This document shows, piece after piece, positions 30,546 to 40,477 of a DNA stretch of 64,000 nt (position 1 is its first letter; every line of letters begins with the position of its first letter). This DNA comes from Fragilaria crotonensis. Lineage: Eukaryota; Bacillariophyta; Fragilariophyceae; Fragilariales; Fragilariaceae. The notes beneath the pieces were generated by a model that did no database searches, was not told the origin of the DNA, and worked only from the letters and a program-made list of their open reading frames with translations. Where the stretch lies: assembly GCA_022925895.1 (NCBI GenBank), contig JAKSYS010000248.1, positions 1 through 64,000 on the forward strand. Reading direction: 5' to 3'. Made by a program: the position numbers and the translations under genes.

Positions 30546-33125
30546 GGTGAGTGAGTGCAATCTTACTTGGAAAAAGGTAAGGTTACACCGTATGGAGGGT
30601 CGAATGCCTCTGGTATGGACATTGCGGCAGTACGTAAAACAGAGCTCCTGTTTTTCTGACTAGTACCAGGAGATTGTGCTGCAACAGCTGCACCTGCTTC
30701 AGCTTTCCTCTTTGCTTTTGATTGGATACTATGAAATTTCTGTTGTCCGATCCACATTTTCCGACGATGCACCACGTGCCACACTATGTTAGCAATCATT
30801 AATTCTTGCGTCTTGCAACAGAGGCAAGAAACGTTTTGTTTATAAGTATCCCCAGATCTTTTGTTTTGGATTGCTGATTATATCAAGGCTGTTGGGTGAT
30901 CTTCGGAATCGGCCATGATCATTTGATTCTGTGAAGTCATCAACAAGTGTTGCACCTTCGCATGATGAAATTGCTTTGTTCATCATGCCTCTATTGAATC
31001 CAAGGGCCTTGAGAGTTGGAAACTGGGCATTAATTGCATGGAAATAGAGCTTGTCTGACAGCCATTTGTCTGGGTATCGTTGTTGCTTGGTGATTTCAAG
31101 CCAACACTGATAATGTGTGGATAGCAGTGTCTTCGTTTTGTCCCAGCAAGCAACTGCCGAGCCTCGCAAGTCAAAAGCTGTCTTCAAGTATGCTATTGAG
31201 CCGGATGCAGCAAAAGGCTCTGCAGTTACGAAGTGTAAGTTGGTGAAGTCGTCGCTACAAGATCGTGGTCAGCAACTCTTTTTGTGTGTGGTGCCGATCT
31301 CGTCCTTTCTGGGTCCGAGGCTGCCATCCCCTACATGGCATACTACTAAAAATAAGACGTCACGGATTTTGTACTGATCCTACACGTATTGCGCTACATT
31401 TTGCTACGAAGCGAGACAACCCATACGATGAAGAGAGGATATCATATATGATACGACCTCCAAGGCGGCGGTTCGAGTGCACACGGGTGGAGAAAAACCC
31501 ACGAACAGAAATTCTGTACTCTTGCCTGTAGCTTCTGATATTAATTCTACGGTGCAACGTTCACTGTGTTGGAGCATTGTCCAAGTCAAAAATGGTAGAA
31601 AATGCAAGCTTCCATTGCACAACTCCTCAATTGACAATGACATCTGTAACACCGCCATTTGCTGATGTACTGAGCGGCCACATGAAGCAGATTGTTCATG
31701 AGTTCTAACCTGTTGAGCATGCTGAGTTTGAACTAATTGAAAAGGAGAAATGCACAATTCAACTTCCCGCTCGAAAACACGAGCAAACCCAAGATTCCGA
31801 GCTGTTGGAGGAGTTTAATCCACTTTTGGTGGGCAATTGTCTAACTTTCAAGGAGGAATTTGAAATTAATTATGATGCGAGCTACAGAAAAGCAGCAAGA
31901 GCACGAATATCGCCAAGAGAGAATCGGAGATGTTGGCTGCATGGGCCATGACGTCCCTTACAAGTAAGCGGAGGTGTCACGAGCTGAAACAAAATCAGCA
32001 GGCAAAAGCTTCAATGCTCACAATGTCAAGAATGAAGCACTTGCTGATGGTGCATTACATGGCTAGAATAAGGAATAGCAAGCCAAAGAGCTTGTAGTGT
32101 TTTGAAGTTTGGGATTCGAAACGAGCGCCTTCAGCATCGGCCGTGCCAACAGTACCGACAACTTTTTCGATTTCTGGCAAGGCGGTCATCTGTCGGTGTG
32201 TCTGGTTCTGATACATAACAATGAACTTGCAAAGGAAAATATGGAAAGAGTACGACAATGGCAACTCATGAGCTATCAGTTACGTGGCAAAAGCGTGGGG
32301 TGTCAGTAAAAAATCAATTCAACAATAAAAATGCGCACGAACAAGAAGTCGGCAATGAGAGGAATCGAAATACCGTGGAACAAAATGTAATAGACAGTCA
32401 AGAAGTGGCACAGGTATGCCTTTCTGCAATAAGAAACCTATTTGTTGTTTATCACATTGAGGAGCGGAGGAACTACGAGAAGGTATTTAAATGCGACATG
32501 CAGACTCGAGCAGTACTGTTTTGCAACTTCAATGAGGACGCAAAAGCCGAGTGGATGCAACAAAACCTGCAGGCACTGCATACGGAAATCTGGTGAACAT
32601 CTTTGGAAGTTTTGTCGAATTTGGGGAACTGGTGTATTGTATTGCTGCGACGTCAAGCGAGAGCTGTGATGAGAACTTTCCTTCAAGAGCAGGAGTCTCA
32701 TTTGAGCACGATCGAGCCGACTTCCTATGTACTCCGAGTACTCCCCAGCATGGTGCAGCAAAGAAGACTGTTGTAACAAGGTAACATAGTAGAAGTAGCA
32801 TCAAGTACTTACAAGTGCAATAGTAATCTTCTTGATGATGCCAGGCAGGGATCGAAAGTATGGATGTGTTCATAGTTTTACTGTACGAGGATGTTTGATT
32901 GGAGCGATACGTCTCGCAATCTCTACGTGCAACTGTACTAGGAGGTACGTAGAAAGTAGAAAGCAACGAGTCATGAAGAGAAATCACTGTAAATATGCGT
33001 GAAAACCGTGTGCAGTCGAACCGCCGCATTGGAGCTACGGTAGTAGGATAGATACTGTATGTAATGTAACGACCGAGAGTCGTCCTCGGAAGATAGCACT
33101 GGATTGTTTGGTTGTTGATGCAACA
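30546..33125. other. Unassigned, coding-like but broken sequence
   Basis: Minus frames at 30563-30799 and 30840-31187 (LSDKLYFHAINAQFPTLKALGF) and plus frames at 31540-32600 (for example 32258-32596, EVAQVCLSAIRNLFVVYHIEERR) have protein-like composition, but many stops and no recognised family. They may be fragments of one or two decayed genes or transposons. GTAC words increase again after 32700, toward the next gene's promoter. Confidence 0.35.
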
Positions 33126-34151
33126 ATGGTTTCTCCTGTCATTTTGCCGTCATCATCGCTGTCATCGTCGTTGTTGTCGTCATCGTTGACTTCTTGCGTG
33201 CGGAACAACACAAGATTGCTAGTAGTCGGTGTCACAATCATCTTCGTTTACTTCACAACTACTCCTAGGATTCCACTACACGAACCGTGCGAGTTTTGCA
33301 AGAATTCCAATACGGGTTCAGGGGGAACATCTAAGACTCAATATGGTAGTTGCCAGTTGACGGATTGTGTCAACAGTGTTGTCAAAGAAGCGAAATCACA
33401 TTGTGACGATAAGCACGTTGCCCGATTCTCTCCAGATCCTTACTGGGAACATTATCAGTTTGCCGATTTTTTCAAGGGAATCCTGGTTTACCAGCCTGAA
33501 GGTGACTTTAAGAAGGATTGGCTCGCTTACAATTCATCCTTTCCTGGTAGCCTCGAGGATGAATACCACAAAGCCTCCATTGCGAAAGGTACGCAGTCAT
33601 TGGATTATGAATTGCTGCAAGAGATTATCAGGCGGCGGGCTGCCAACCACGAGCTTCCCTTCCCCAGTACTCTGGTGATTCATCTTCGTCTTGGAGATGT
33701 TGTGGATGCGGCTTTCGAATCCGTAGAGAAGCTACTGCTCAAACAGCATTACTTTTATCGAGAAAATAAGACAGAACCTTGGAAGGCGAAGCTCGACAGT
33801 AAAGAACTTGTTGATCCATGGAATGCATACGTGCGTCCACTAGCAACTTATTCTGGGATTGATCTCGTACGACAGTACAAGTCTGTCGTGATTATGGGAT
33901 CGGCTCATATGGGACAGATTCCCGAAGAATACTCGAAAAGGGTGATCAAGAGAAAAAGTTGCCTCTACGCGGGCGCTCTGCAAGCCTATTTGCAACGATT
34001 CAAGATCAAAGTCACGCTCCGCGTTGGCAAACCACCTGATGAGGACATGGTATTCGCTTCCCAGGCCAAAGGCTACTTCAAATCTGGCGGCGGTTTCTCC
34101 AACATCGCTGCAGAACTTGTGAAACGGTTTGGCGGTAAAGTTATTGAGTAA
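33126..34151 (+). CDS. Type II membrane protein, glycosyltransferase-like (fucosyltransferase-type motifs)
   Basis: Predicted 341-residue single-exon protein from ATG 33126. A Ser-rich cytoplasmic start is followed by one membrane anchor (LLVVGVTIIFVYF, about 31-46) and a lumenal domain with paired cysteines near the stem (CEFCKN, CQLTDCVNSVV, CDD). The domain holds VIHLRLGDVVD and, near the C-terminus, DEDMVFASQAKGYFKSGGGFSNIAAELV. A HxRxGD loop and a late D-x-x-x-x-x-A-x-x-[F]-x-x-[S]-GGGFS segment are typical of GT-B glycosyltransferases of the fucosyltransferase kind (GT11/GT23/O-FucT), where they bind GDP-fucose. The architecture suggests a Golgi enzyme. The donor and acceptor are not determinable from sequence; the class assignment is moderate. 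Confidence 0.6.
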   Translation: MVSPVILPSSSLSSSLLSSSLTSCVRNNTRLLVVGVTIIFVYFTTTPRIPLHEPCEFCKNSNTGSGGTSKTQYGSCQLTDCVNSVVKEAKSHCDDKHVARFSPDPYWEHYQFADFFKGILVYQPEGDFKKDWLAYNSSFPGSLEDEYHKASIAKGTQSLDYELLQEIIRRRAANHELPFPSTLVIHLRLGDVVDAAFESVEKLLLKQHYFYRENKTEPWKAKLDSKELVDPWNAYVRPLATYSGIDLVRQYKSVVIMGSAHMGQIPEEYSKRVIKRKSCLYAGALQAYLQRFKIKVTLRVGKPPDEDMVFASQAKGYFKSGGGFSNIAAELVKRFGGKVIE

Positions 34152-34200
34152 AAAGCGTCATGAATAAACAGAAAAATCTGGTGTCGGTTGATTGATGACG

Positions 34201-34370
34201 CATTGAATCGAAGTCCCACCCGATTCCATTCTCATTATGATTTTCTCAGGCCAAACAACATGGCATCGACTGCAGTATTGGTGATATACTGAAGCAGCAT
34301 TGAATCGAAGCCCCCACCCGATTCCATTCCCATAATGATTTTCTCAGGGCAAATAACATGACATCGACTG
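34201..34370. repeat. 97-bp tandem duplication downstream of the glycosyltransferase-like gene
   Basis: The word cattgaatcgaag occurs at 34201 and 34298, and about 72 bp of each unit match (cccgattccatt, atgattttctcagg, catcgactg) with a few substitutions. It begins 50 bp after the stop codon, so it is probably in the 3' UTR or just beyond. Confidence 0.85.
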
Positions 34371-34952
34371 TAGAGTGTAGAGTTATAACGCAAACTACAT
34401 AGTATGGGCGTGCTGCTACTTTCGAAATATCTCAGATTTGCTATCTCGCATTGGCGTAAGATCCTGACATAGCATACTAGACCTACCGGTAGGGTAGAGG
34501 TGTCCATATCTCACATTCAGACTTACAACGTACAAGTATGACGCATAGATATTAGAGTGAGGGACAACATTCATTGAAAACACTACACACTACTCCGTAC
34601 ATACGTGTGTATGATACTCCGATTGCTCGTGATGTATGCAAAGAAACGACCTCTATGCATAGCACATGCATAGCACGACGGCGTACTGCATACATGTACC
34701 AGGTACAAGTGCACATTTACAAGTACTTGAACACGGTTCTCCTCTACTAGAGAGAGTAGAGACTCAGAGAATTTACAGTATTCATACTGGAAGCTTCAGT
34801 ATTATAGTCCAGTACAAGTGCCTCCAATGCTCGGCCAGACAATTCTGATAGGTATGCATAGTCTACCAGTAGAAGTACTTCTACTACAAGTACTCGAGTA
34901 CTCTACTACTAGTAGAGTACTGGAGTACTCGACATCTTTGCGTCAAACCTTT
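34371..34952. other. Noncoding, dense GTAC-centred palindromes
   Basis: No gene. Between about 34680 and 34935 the sequence is crowded with self-complementary words such as AAGTACTT, GAGTACTC and CAGTACTG, together with CTACTAGTAG, able to form nested hairpins. Function unknown. Confidence 0.6.
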
Positions 34953-34961
34953 CGCCTCATC

Positions 34962-36140
34962 GATAAAGCTTAACGTCTAGATATTTCGATCTATTTAGAA
35001 TCTACATCGAAGATAAAAGTAACCCTTCCCGAACAGATGATTATAACGTCATGTGAACGTCATCGATACGAACCCCTCGGTTCACTTAAAATCTCATTCC
35101 ATGTGCATCGATAAGTCCAAATATGTCATACTTGGGTACTTTGACTTCTACGTTGGTGCTTTTGAATCATTTGTTCGTTTTAGCCGCGCCCAAATCCGAA
35201 GTTGAAACCAACGGAAGGTCTGGTATACACCTACGCAGGTAAGTAGAAACGGTAGACGATGTACCTGAATGCATTTGGAACGCCAAATGCACAATATCAT
35301 CACAAAATTCCACAATTCAAACTTGGACAATGGACCCTCCACTGCAGACAATCTGCTTGTAATATCTCTGTAGTTCTCCTTCTTTTTACTCTCCAATCTG
35401 TGTCTTTAGCACATGTACCAATGTAGTCAGTAGTAGAGACCATAGGAGTGAACATGTCTGTTTTTGATTGACTTTCAAAGCATTGTTTGAGAAGGGCCTC
35501 ATGACAAAGAAAGCTCACCGGCGTACCGGTATCGTGATACCGCCACTGTAGTAGTGGAATCAGTACGCGGAGCACTTCAGTATTGTAGTGTGCAGTATAA
35601 AATCTCGACTGTGCCGCTGGAGCACTCAGAGTACTGGGATGCACGTAGAATCTACGATGAATTCGAACTATCGTTGTTCGAATTTTATACTCTCGGGGAT
35701 GTCCGATGTACCAGTAGTACCAACGCTAACAGCAACTCGTAGACTTTCAGTATTAAACCGTTGTAGGTTTGTCTCCAAGAAAATGGGGATGCTCGATTTT
35801 GGATGGAACTTTCGTGTTGTACGTGGGTATCGTACTTGTACCTCGTGCGCGGAGTACTAGCTAGCACAACCCACTGGAGGCACAACACATGTTTCAACTG
35901 TTGTGGTATTCATCAATTCATCACATGTGATCATCGGATGTGTTAAACAAAATTTGGCAACCGTGCCAGCGCGCACTTGCGAACACCCCTTTCAACTAGC
36001 ACTCTGATTGGTGAACGAACAAAGCTGATGACGTCCATGGGGCTGAAGGACAAATGAAGATGAATGTATACAAAAGTATATACTTTTATCTTCGATATAG
36101 ATTCTAAATAGATCGAAATATCTAGACGTTAAGCTTTCTC
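34962..36140. mobile_element. Nonautonomous Mutator-type (MULE) element, 1,179 bp
   Basis: Terminal inverted repeats of 60 bp (34962-35021 and 36081-36140) beginning GA[T/G]AAAGCTTAACGTC match with two mismatches. The element is flanked by a perfect 9-bp direct repeat CGCCTCATC (34953-34961 and 36141-36149). Nine-base target duplications with long TIRs starting GA are hallmarks of Mutator-like elements. The interior has no transposase; short frames at 35148-35860 show no motif. The perfect duplication and near-identical TIRs indicate a recent insertion. Its right end lies 137 bp upstream of the PDI-like gene's ATG. Confidence 0.93.
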
Positions 36141-36277
36141 CGCCTCATCACTCCGTTCACATACCGAGCACCGAGACCCGAGACATTCCGAGCTTACATC
36201 CACAGAGCATCTCACTCCAAGAAGCATCTACCATCTACCTACAGTTGTACAAGTTGCACAACAACAGCAGAGGCACC

Positions 36278-37126
36278 ATGAATTGCAATGCATTCCTTTT
36301 CCTCCTTTTATGCTTGCTCCCATCCATAACGTCCGTATCGTCACAACACAACGCCCAACAACCCAAAGCAGGCACCACGACGGGTAGCCAACCTTCAAGT
36401 TCTCCACAGCCACAAGACAATGTTCCCGGAGTTATCGAATTGACCACCATCACTCTCGATTCCAACATTCGCAATGGTGGACTATGGATGATTGAATTCT
36501 ATGCCCCCTGGTGTTCTGCCTGCATCCATTTTTCTGGCACGTACGCCAAACTAGCGCACGCCATCCATGCGACCAATTCCGAACGGAAACGACCCATTTA
36601 TGTTGCCAAGGTCAATGGTGATAAGGAACGGGCATCCACATCACGATTTAATATCCAAAGCTATCCGACCATTTTTGTCGTGGATGGATGGCACGTCTAT
36701 CAATTTGTTGGGTCGAGAAGTGAAGAAGCATTGATGAAATTTGTTCTTCGAGAGGGCTACAAGGATCAACATGTACGTTGTTTCAAACAGATGATACATT
36801 ATGATATACGTCGTCTCTTGTTTTTAACAGTGAAGTTATTGTCGCGAACCCTTATGAATAACAATCTCATGCGTTGTTCCCACTTCTTCTTCTCCTCACA
36901 GCCTCTTCCCATTTGGTCATCCCCCATGGGTCCCCTCGGTCAAGTCCAAGCACTTGTATTTTATATTGGACGAATCTTTTTTGGATTTTACAATTATTTG
37001 GTGGAAACCAAAGGATTTAAACCAGCCATGGCAGCCTTTATATTTGCCTTTGGGGGCATGTCCACATGCCTCGTCACCATGATTATCATCGCCATCGCAT
37101 TAAGTGGAAAGATGAAGGAAGATTAA
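36278..37126 (+). CDS. Membrane-anchored thioredoxin-fold protein, PDI/TMX-like (WCSAC)
   Basis: Start ATG 36278 (CACCATG). Two exons, 36278-36772 and 36902-37126, with a 129-nt intron (GTACGT...CTCACAG); the intron is a multiple of three and lacks stops, so retention would add 43 residues instead of truncating. The spliced product is 239 residues: signal peptide (1-20), Ser/Gln-rich linker, one thioredoxin domain with IEFYAPWCSAC (Cys79/Cys82) and YPTIFVVDG (cis-Pro), then a C-terminal membrane segment (AAFIFAFGGMSTCLVTMIIIAIAL) and a short Lys/Asp tail. This is the plan of ER TMX proteins that form or reshuffle disulphides. The CSAC active site differs from CGHC of classical PDI. A Mutator-type element sits just upstream. 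Confidence 0.83.
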   Translation: MNCNAFLFLLLCLLPSITSVSSQHNAQQPKAGTTTGSQPSSSPQPQDNVPGVIELTTITLDSNIRNGGLWMIEFYAPWCSACIHFSGTYAKLAHAIHATNSERKRPIYVAKVNGDKERASTSRFNIQSYPTIFVVDGWHVYQFVGSRSEEALMKFVLREGYKDQHVRCFKQMIHYDIRRLLFLTVKLLSRTLMNNNLMRCSHFFFSSQPLPIWSSPMGPLGQVQALVFYIGRIFFGFYNYLVETKGFKPAMAAFIFAFGGMSTCLVTMIIIAIALSGKMKED

Positions 37127-37355
37127 TAGAGGAAGAGAGAGAGAGGGTGCGCGATTTGAGTAACTATCTAAACTAGACATGTCCACGATTCTGTCACAGT
37201 TCCAAACTCCAACAGACTCGCGTGTGTTATACTGCCCATCAGGCAGAGTACATTGCGCTGTCACGAGGATAGACGCATGGTGGCGGCGCTTGGGTGGACC
37301 AAACCTTCCGAAATAGAAGAGACGCTTTCTCTTTGGGTCGGCATCCACAAGTCCA

Positions 37356-37946
37356 TCATTGCATAGTCCCAAAGAAATGGTCGTAACTAATCCATCCCTT
37401 GTCTCGATATACAACATGTGGTTTCAGTGGTATTCTCAAATGCTCTGCTCGTTTGGGATCGGCTTGTATAAAGTTCGTGTAGTCCTCCAGCGTCGTTACC
37501 TGTAGAACATGTTGCACCACATGCCTCGCGTCATCATGGTCCCGCATGAGACCCAGAAATTCTTCCCAACTGACCCAATCGGCAGCATACATTTCATCGG
37601 GATGATTCGGTAGGTACGGACCATTGCTCCCGTCTGACACATAGTCATCCCAATCCGATTTGGAATAGAAACCCATGGCAATGACTTTGGACCGAGCCTG
37701 CTCGTACGGTAAGAGGGCACGATATTTGTTGGTCCATGCCAAGGAACGATTTCGGTAGGGTTGCAGTGACTGAGTGTCATCATCATCATCGTCATCATCT
37801 TTATTGACATCATCATTGTTCACTTGCTTGCTGGTACATAGAATGCAATGATGCGACAGTCGTCTCACTAACGACCGCGATGAGACTCGCGCATCGAGGA
37901 ACACAGTTGTCCCCGAATAGGCTTCAATCCTAAGTATTGTTCTCAT
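37356..37946 (-). CDS. Protein with two W-x-x-[FY]-x-G type algal repeats, function unknown
   Basis: Predicted 196 residues from ATG 37946. An N-terminal basic, Ser/Arg-rich stretch (SSRSLVRRLSHHC) could target mitochondria. An Asp run follows, then two related blocks: LPYEQARSKVIAMGFYSKSDWDDY...PNHPDEMYAADWVSWEEFLG and ADPKRAEHLRIPLKPHVVYRDKGWISYDHFFG. Such SK..W..Y...P..P...Y...GW..W..FLG units recur in many algal proteins with diverse partners, but I know no established function. The upstream open frame 37930-38298 may be its first exon: a 70-nt GT-AG segment would join LRKNVALP to IEAYSGTTVF in phase. Boundaries are therefore uncertain. Confidence 0.55.
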   Translation of the reverse strand: MRTILRIEAYSGTTVFLDARVSSRSLVRRLSHHCILCTSKQVNNDDVNKDDDDDDDDTQSLQPYRNRSLAWTNKYRALLPYEQARSKVIAMGFYSKSDWDDYVSDGSNGPYLPNHPDEMYAADWVSWEEFLGLMRDHDDARHVVQHVLQVTTLEDYTNFIQADPKRAEHLRIPLKPHVVYRDKGWISYDHFFGTMQ

Positions 37947-38298
37947 CAAGCCATTGTATCCAGCGCCCCAGAGTAATATCGTCAATAATGACCATTGACG
38001 GTAAGGCAACATTCTTTCTCAAATGTTCTGTAGTGTACAGAGCCAGTGTGCCAGATAAGTACTCGGCGATGTATGGGATTGGACGATGAAGAATGATATC
38101 CTGACATGTTGACACTGGCTCGAGGAAGGTGAGCAACATGGATACTCCGAGTCTCGGCCGAAGGCCTCGGCGGCTACTTGTACTGGGTGCAGCAGTAGTG
38201 GTACTGGAGTGCGAGAACTCTGGGTACTGTATAGCAAGAGTACTGACAGCTCCGCATGCAATGTATGCATATGTCATAGCAGTGTGTAGTGTGAACAT
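37930..38298 (-). CDS. Small hypothetical protein, possibly exon 1 of the following gene
   Basis: 122 codons from ATG 38298, ending WIQWLDENNT. Residues 1-25 are weakly hydrophobic (TAMTYAYIACGAVSTLAI), the middle is Ser/Arg-rich, and the C-terminal half (DIILHRPIPYIAEYLSGTLALYTTEHLRKN) looks like folded protein. It matches nothing I recognise and overlaps the start of the downstream gene by 17 bp, which favours splicing into it instead of an independent gene. Confidence 0.35.
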   Translation of the reverse strand: MFTLHTAMTYAYIACGAVSTLAIQYPEFSHSSTTTAAPSTSSRRGLRPRLGVSMLLTFLEPVSTCQDIILHRPIPYIAEYLSGTLALYTTEHLRKNVALPSMVIIDDITLGRWIQWLDENNT

Positions 38299-39055
38299 AG
38301 TAGTGGTACTCAGAGTAGGCTACCAGTACTACCATGATAAACCATGTAGTAGTACTGTACTTGGAGTACCAAAACAAAATGAATCGCACGTATGATACTG
38401 ACGACGACTTCACATTTCATACTTGCTACTCTACTCTAGAGTAGAGTATAAACAAGTGCTTTTTTTGCGCCTAAAACGAGGACTAACGGTAGTACGTCAT
38501 ACAGGCACAGAAGACGTACTCCGAGCTCCGAGTATTATCGTTATACCCAGTACATACATACCGTCATCGACAAGGCTATGCATGTACTTGGGGTTGCGGG
38601 AAACACCGATTTTTCAATACGGTTCCCGCAACCCCGAAGAATTCCGGCGTACAGTTCAGTGCTGGAATCAGTACCGAATAGAAGTACTGTACTGGAATAC
38701 AGAGTACTGTAGTATAAGAGTATAGTGACAATATATACATATAGTAGACTACGCATAAAATGAAATAATATATTTGATTACGTATGCTTCCTCCTAAAAA
38801 CCCAGAACTCTACTACTAGAGAGAACACCGTTTTCCAGGGTTCGTAACGGCGTCTCGGATCGCGCTTCCATTGAACAGCTTGTATTGCTATCGTATGATA
38901 TATGCATATATGTCATACGTATGATGAGCATGTAAGATACGCGAAGGACAAAGTCGGCAGTTTTTTTAGGGGTTGCGGGAACCGGCTGGAATTGATTCTC
39001 TGGTGTCACGCTATTGCGTCAGAGAGAGCTCAACACGGATTCGACAATCATATAG

Positions 39056-39110
39056 GAAGTTGTCCGAGTGATCCGAGAAGTTGTCCGAGTGATCCGAGAA
39101 GTTGTCCGAG
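39056..39110. repeat. 21-bp direct repeats in the fold-back spacer
   Basis: Two full copies and a partial third of gaagttgtccgagtgatcc plus two bases, period 21. They lie left of the palindrome centre and share the word gttgtccg with the inverted 20-bp repeats at 39341-39400. Confidence 0.9.
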
Positions 39111-39340
39111 AGCGTATCCCTAATGCATAGCGGTACTGAGTACTAGGGTGTGTAGGAATGTCAGTAGAGTAGTCCATGTAAAAGTAATTTCATCCTCTGA
39201 AACGAGTTTCAAAAAGTCAAATCGCTCCGAAAAGTCGTTTCAAGAAATGAGTGATCCGGAATTGGGATCACTTCTTTTTAATCCCTGTAGACCTATACCA
39301 GAAGCTACACAAAAATAGGGTTAAGAAGTGATCCAGAAGG

Positions 39341-39405
39341 ACAACTCGAAAATCCTCCGGACAACTCGAAAATCCTCCGGACAACTCGAAAATTCTCTGA
39401 AAGAC
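39341..39405. repeat. 20-bp direct repeats in the fold-back spacer
   Basis: Three copies, the last slightly diverged, of acaactcgaaaatcctccgg with period 20, right of the palindrome centre. The unit contains cggacaac, the complement of the core of the 21-bp repeats at 39056, so even the spacer has mirror organisation. Confidence 0.9.
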
Positions 39406-40249
39406 GCTATTTTTGTCGAGCTCCATTTTTCGATAATAGTACGAAACAACAAATCGAAACCAGCTGTTTCCCGCATCCCCTAAAAAAGCTGCCGGCTTTG
39501 TCCTTCGCCTTTCTTACATGGTAATCAAAGGTACTATTACCATGGTATGACATATATGCATATGTCATACTACTACTCTATACGAGCTGATCAATGGCAG
39601 AGATCCAAGACGCCGTTAAAAACCCTGGAAAACGGTTTTCTCTCTAGTAGAGTTCTGGGTTTTTAGGAGGCAGCAGCACCAGTAATCAAATATATTATTT
39701 CATTTTATCCGTAGTCTAGTATATATATATTGTTGCTATACTCTTATATACATACTCCATATTTCAGTACTCTCTACTGATACCAGTACTGAACTGTACA
39801 CCGGAATTTTTCGGGGTTGCGGGAACCGTAGTGAAAAATCGGTGTTTCCCGCAACCCCTGAGACATGCGTCAAAGTTCCTGAACCCCCTAGTACGAGTAC
39901 CCGGAGTATGTAGGGTAGTAAATATGATATGCTAGCTAGGTATTGATCGCTCCAGTTTGATTCGTGGGAGAGTCGACAAGATGACTGTACGTAGTACCAG
40001 GTACTAAAGTAGGTACTGTAGTAGGAAAACCACGTGCACTCGAGTTCAATGACTTCACCCTGCTTCCACGACGACCTGTAGTAATCTTGACGCTCCACAA
40101 ATGTATATACAAGTGTACAGTGTACAGTCGTAATACACAGCAACTGTTCACTGTTTTATGTCAGAAACTTCTCTTATAAAAACCGAATCGATCACTGATA
40201 TTTTGACAACCCGCTACATTCGTCAACAACAACAACCAACTACACTAAA

Positions 40250-40477
40250 ATGGGAGAAATCAAGGCCTCACAGAAGCAAGTCAAGGCAGAGCTTGATGTA
40301 AAGCTCAAATTGGTGGCGCCTTCCCGTGATATTTTGGAAGAATTAGCCATTGGAGCAGAGTCGAATCCAACTCCTGACAACACGTTTCAATATGCCTTTT
40401 GTTTGAGCAAATCGACAGAAAAGACCGAACTGCGTTACGCTGTCACCATATTGGATGGACTAGTATATAGATTTTGA
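40250..40477 (+). pseudogene. FIS1: Fis1-like N-terminal fragment (mitochondrial/peroxisomal fission factor)
   Basis: 75 codons from ATG 40250. The part EELAIGAESNPTPDNTFQYAFCLSKSTEKTELRYAVTILDGL matches the first TPR-like helices of Fis1 (family pattern tkFxYAwxLvrSk...xxGixlLexL). A complete Fis1 is about 150 residues with a second TPR hairpin and a C-terminal membrane anchor; neither is found in the next 850 bp on this strand. The open frame ends just after a GTATAT that could be a splice donor (40461), so the remaining exon may have been lost or displaced. It is best read as a truncated copy; a very distant second exon cannot be excluded. Confidence 0.6.

Larger units (their letters stand above)
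38584..39864. repeat. 1.28-kb fold-back (palindromic) element with GGGGTTGCGGGAA hairpins
   Basis: The left arm (about 38584-38998) is repeated in inverted order in the right arm (about 39455-39864), diverged but recognisable throughout (for example ctttgtccttcgc, aaaacggttttctctctagtag, ggtttttaggaggc, aatatattatttcatttta). The 13-bp word GGGGTTGCGGGAA occurs six times, at 38590, 38623 (inverted), 38968, 39468 (inverted, one mismatch), 39813 and 39846 (inverted), placed symmetrically about 39224. Each outer end is therefore itself a hairpin of about 46 bp. No transposase is inside. It resembles a fold-back transposable element but fits no family I know. Confidence 0.85.

Noticed and set aside
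39056-39405. Short direct repeats as a CRISPR array
   Set aside because: Units of 20-21 bp abut without spacers, in a eukaryotic genome, inside a palindromic element.
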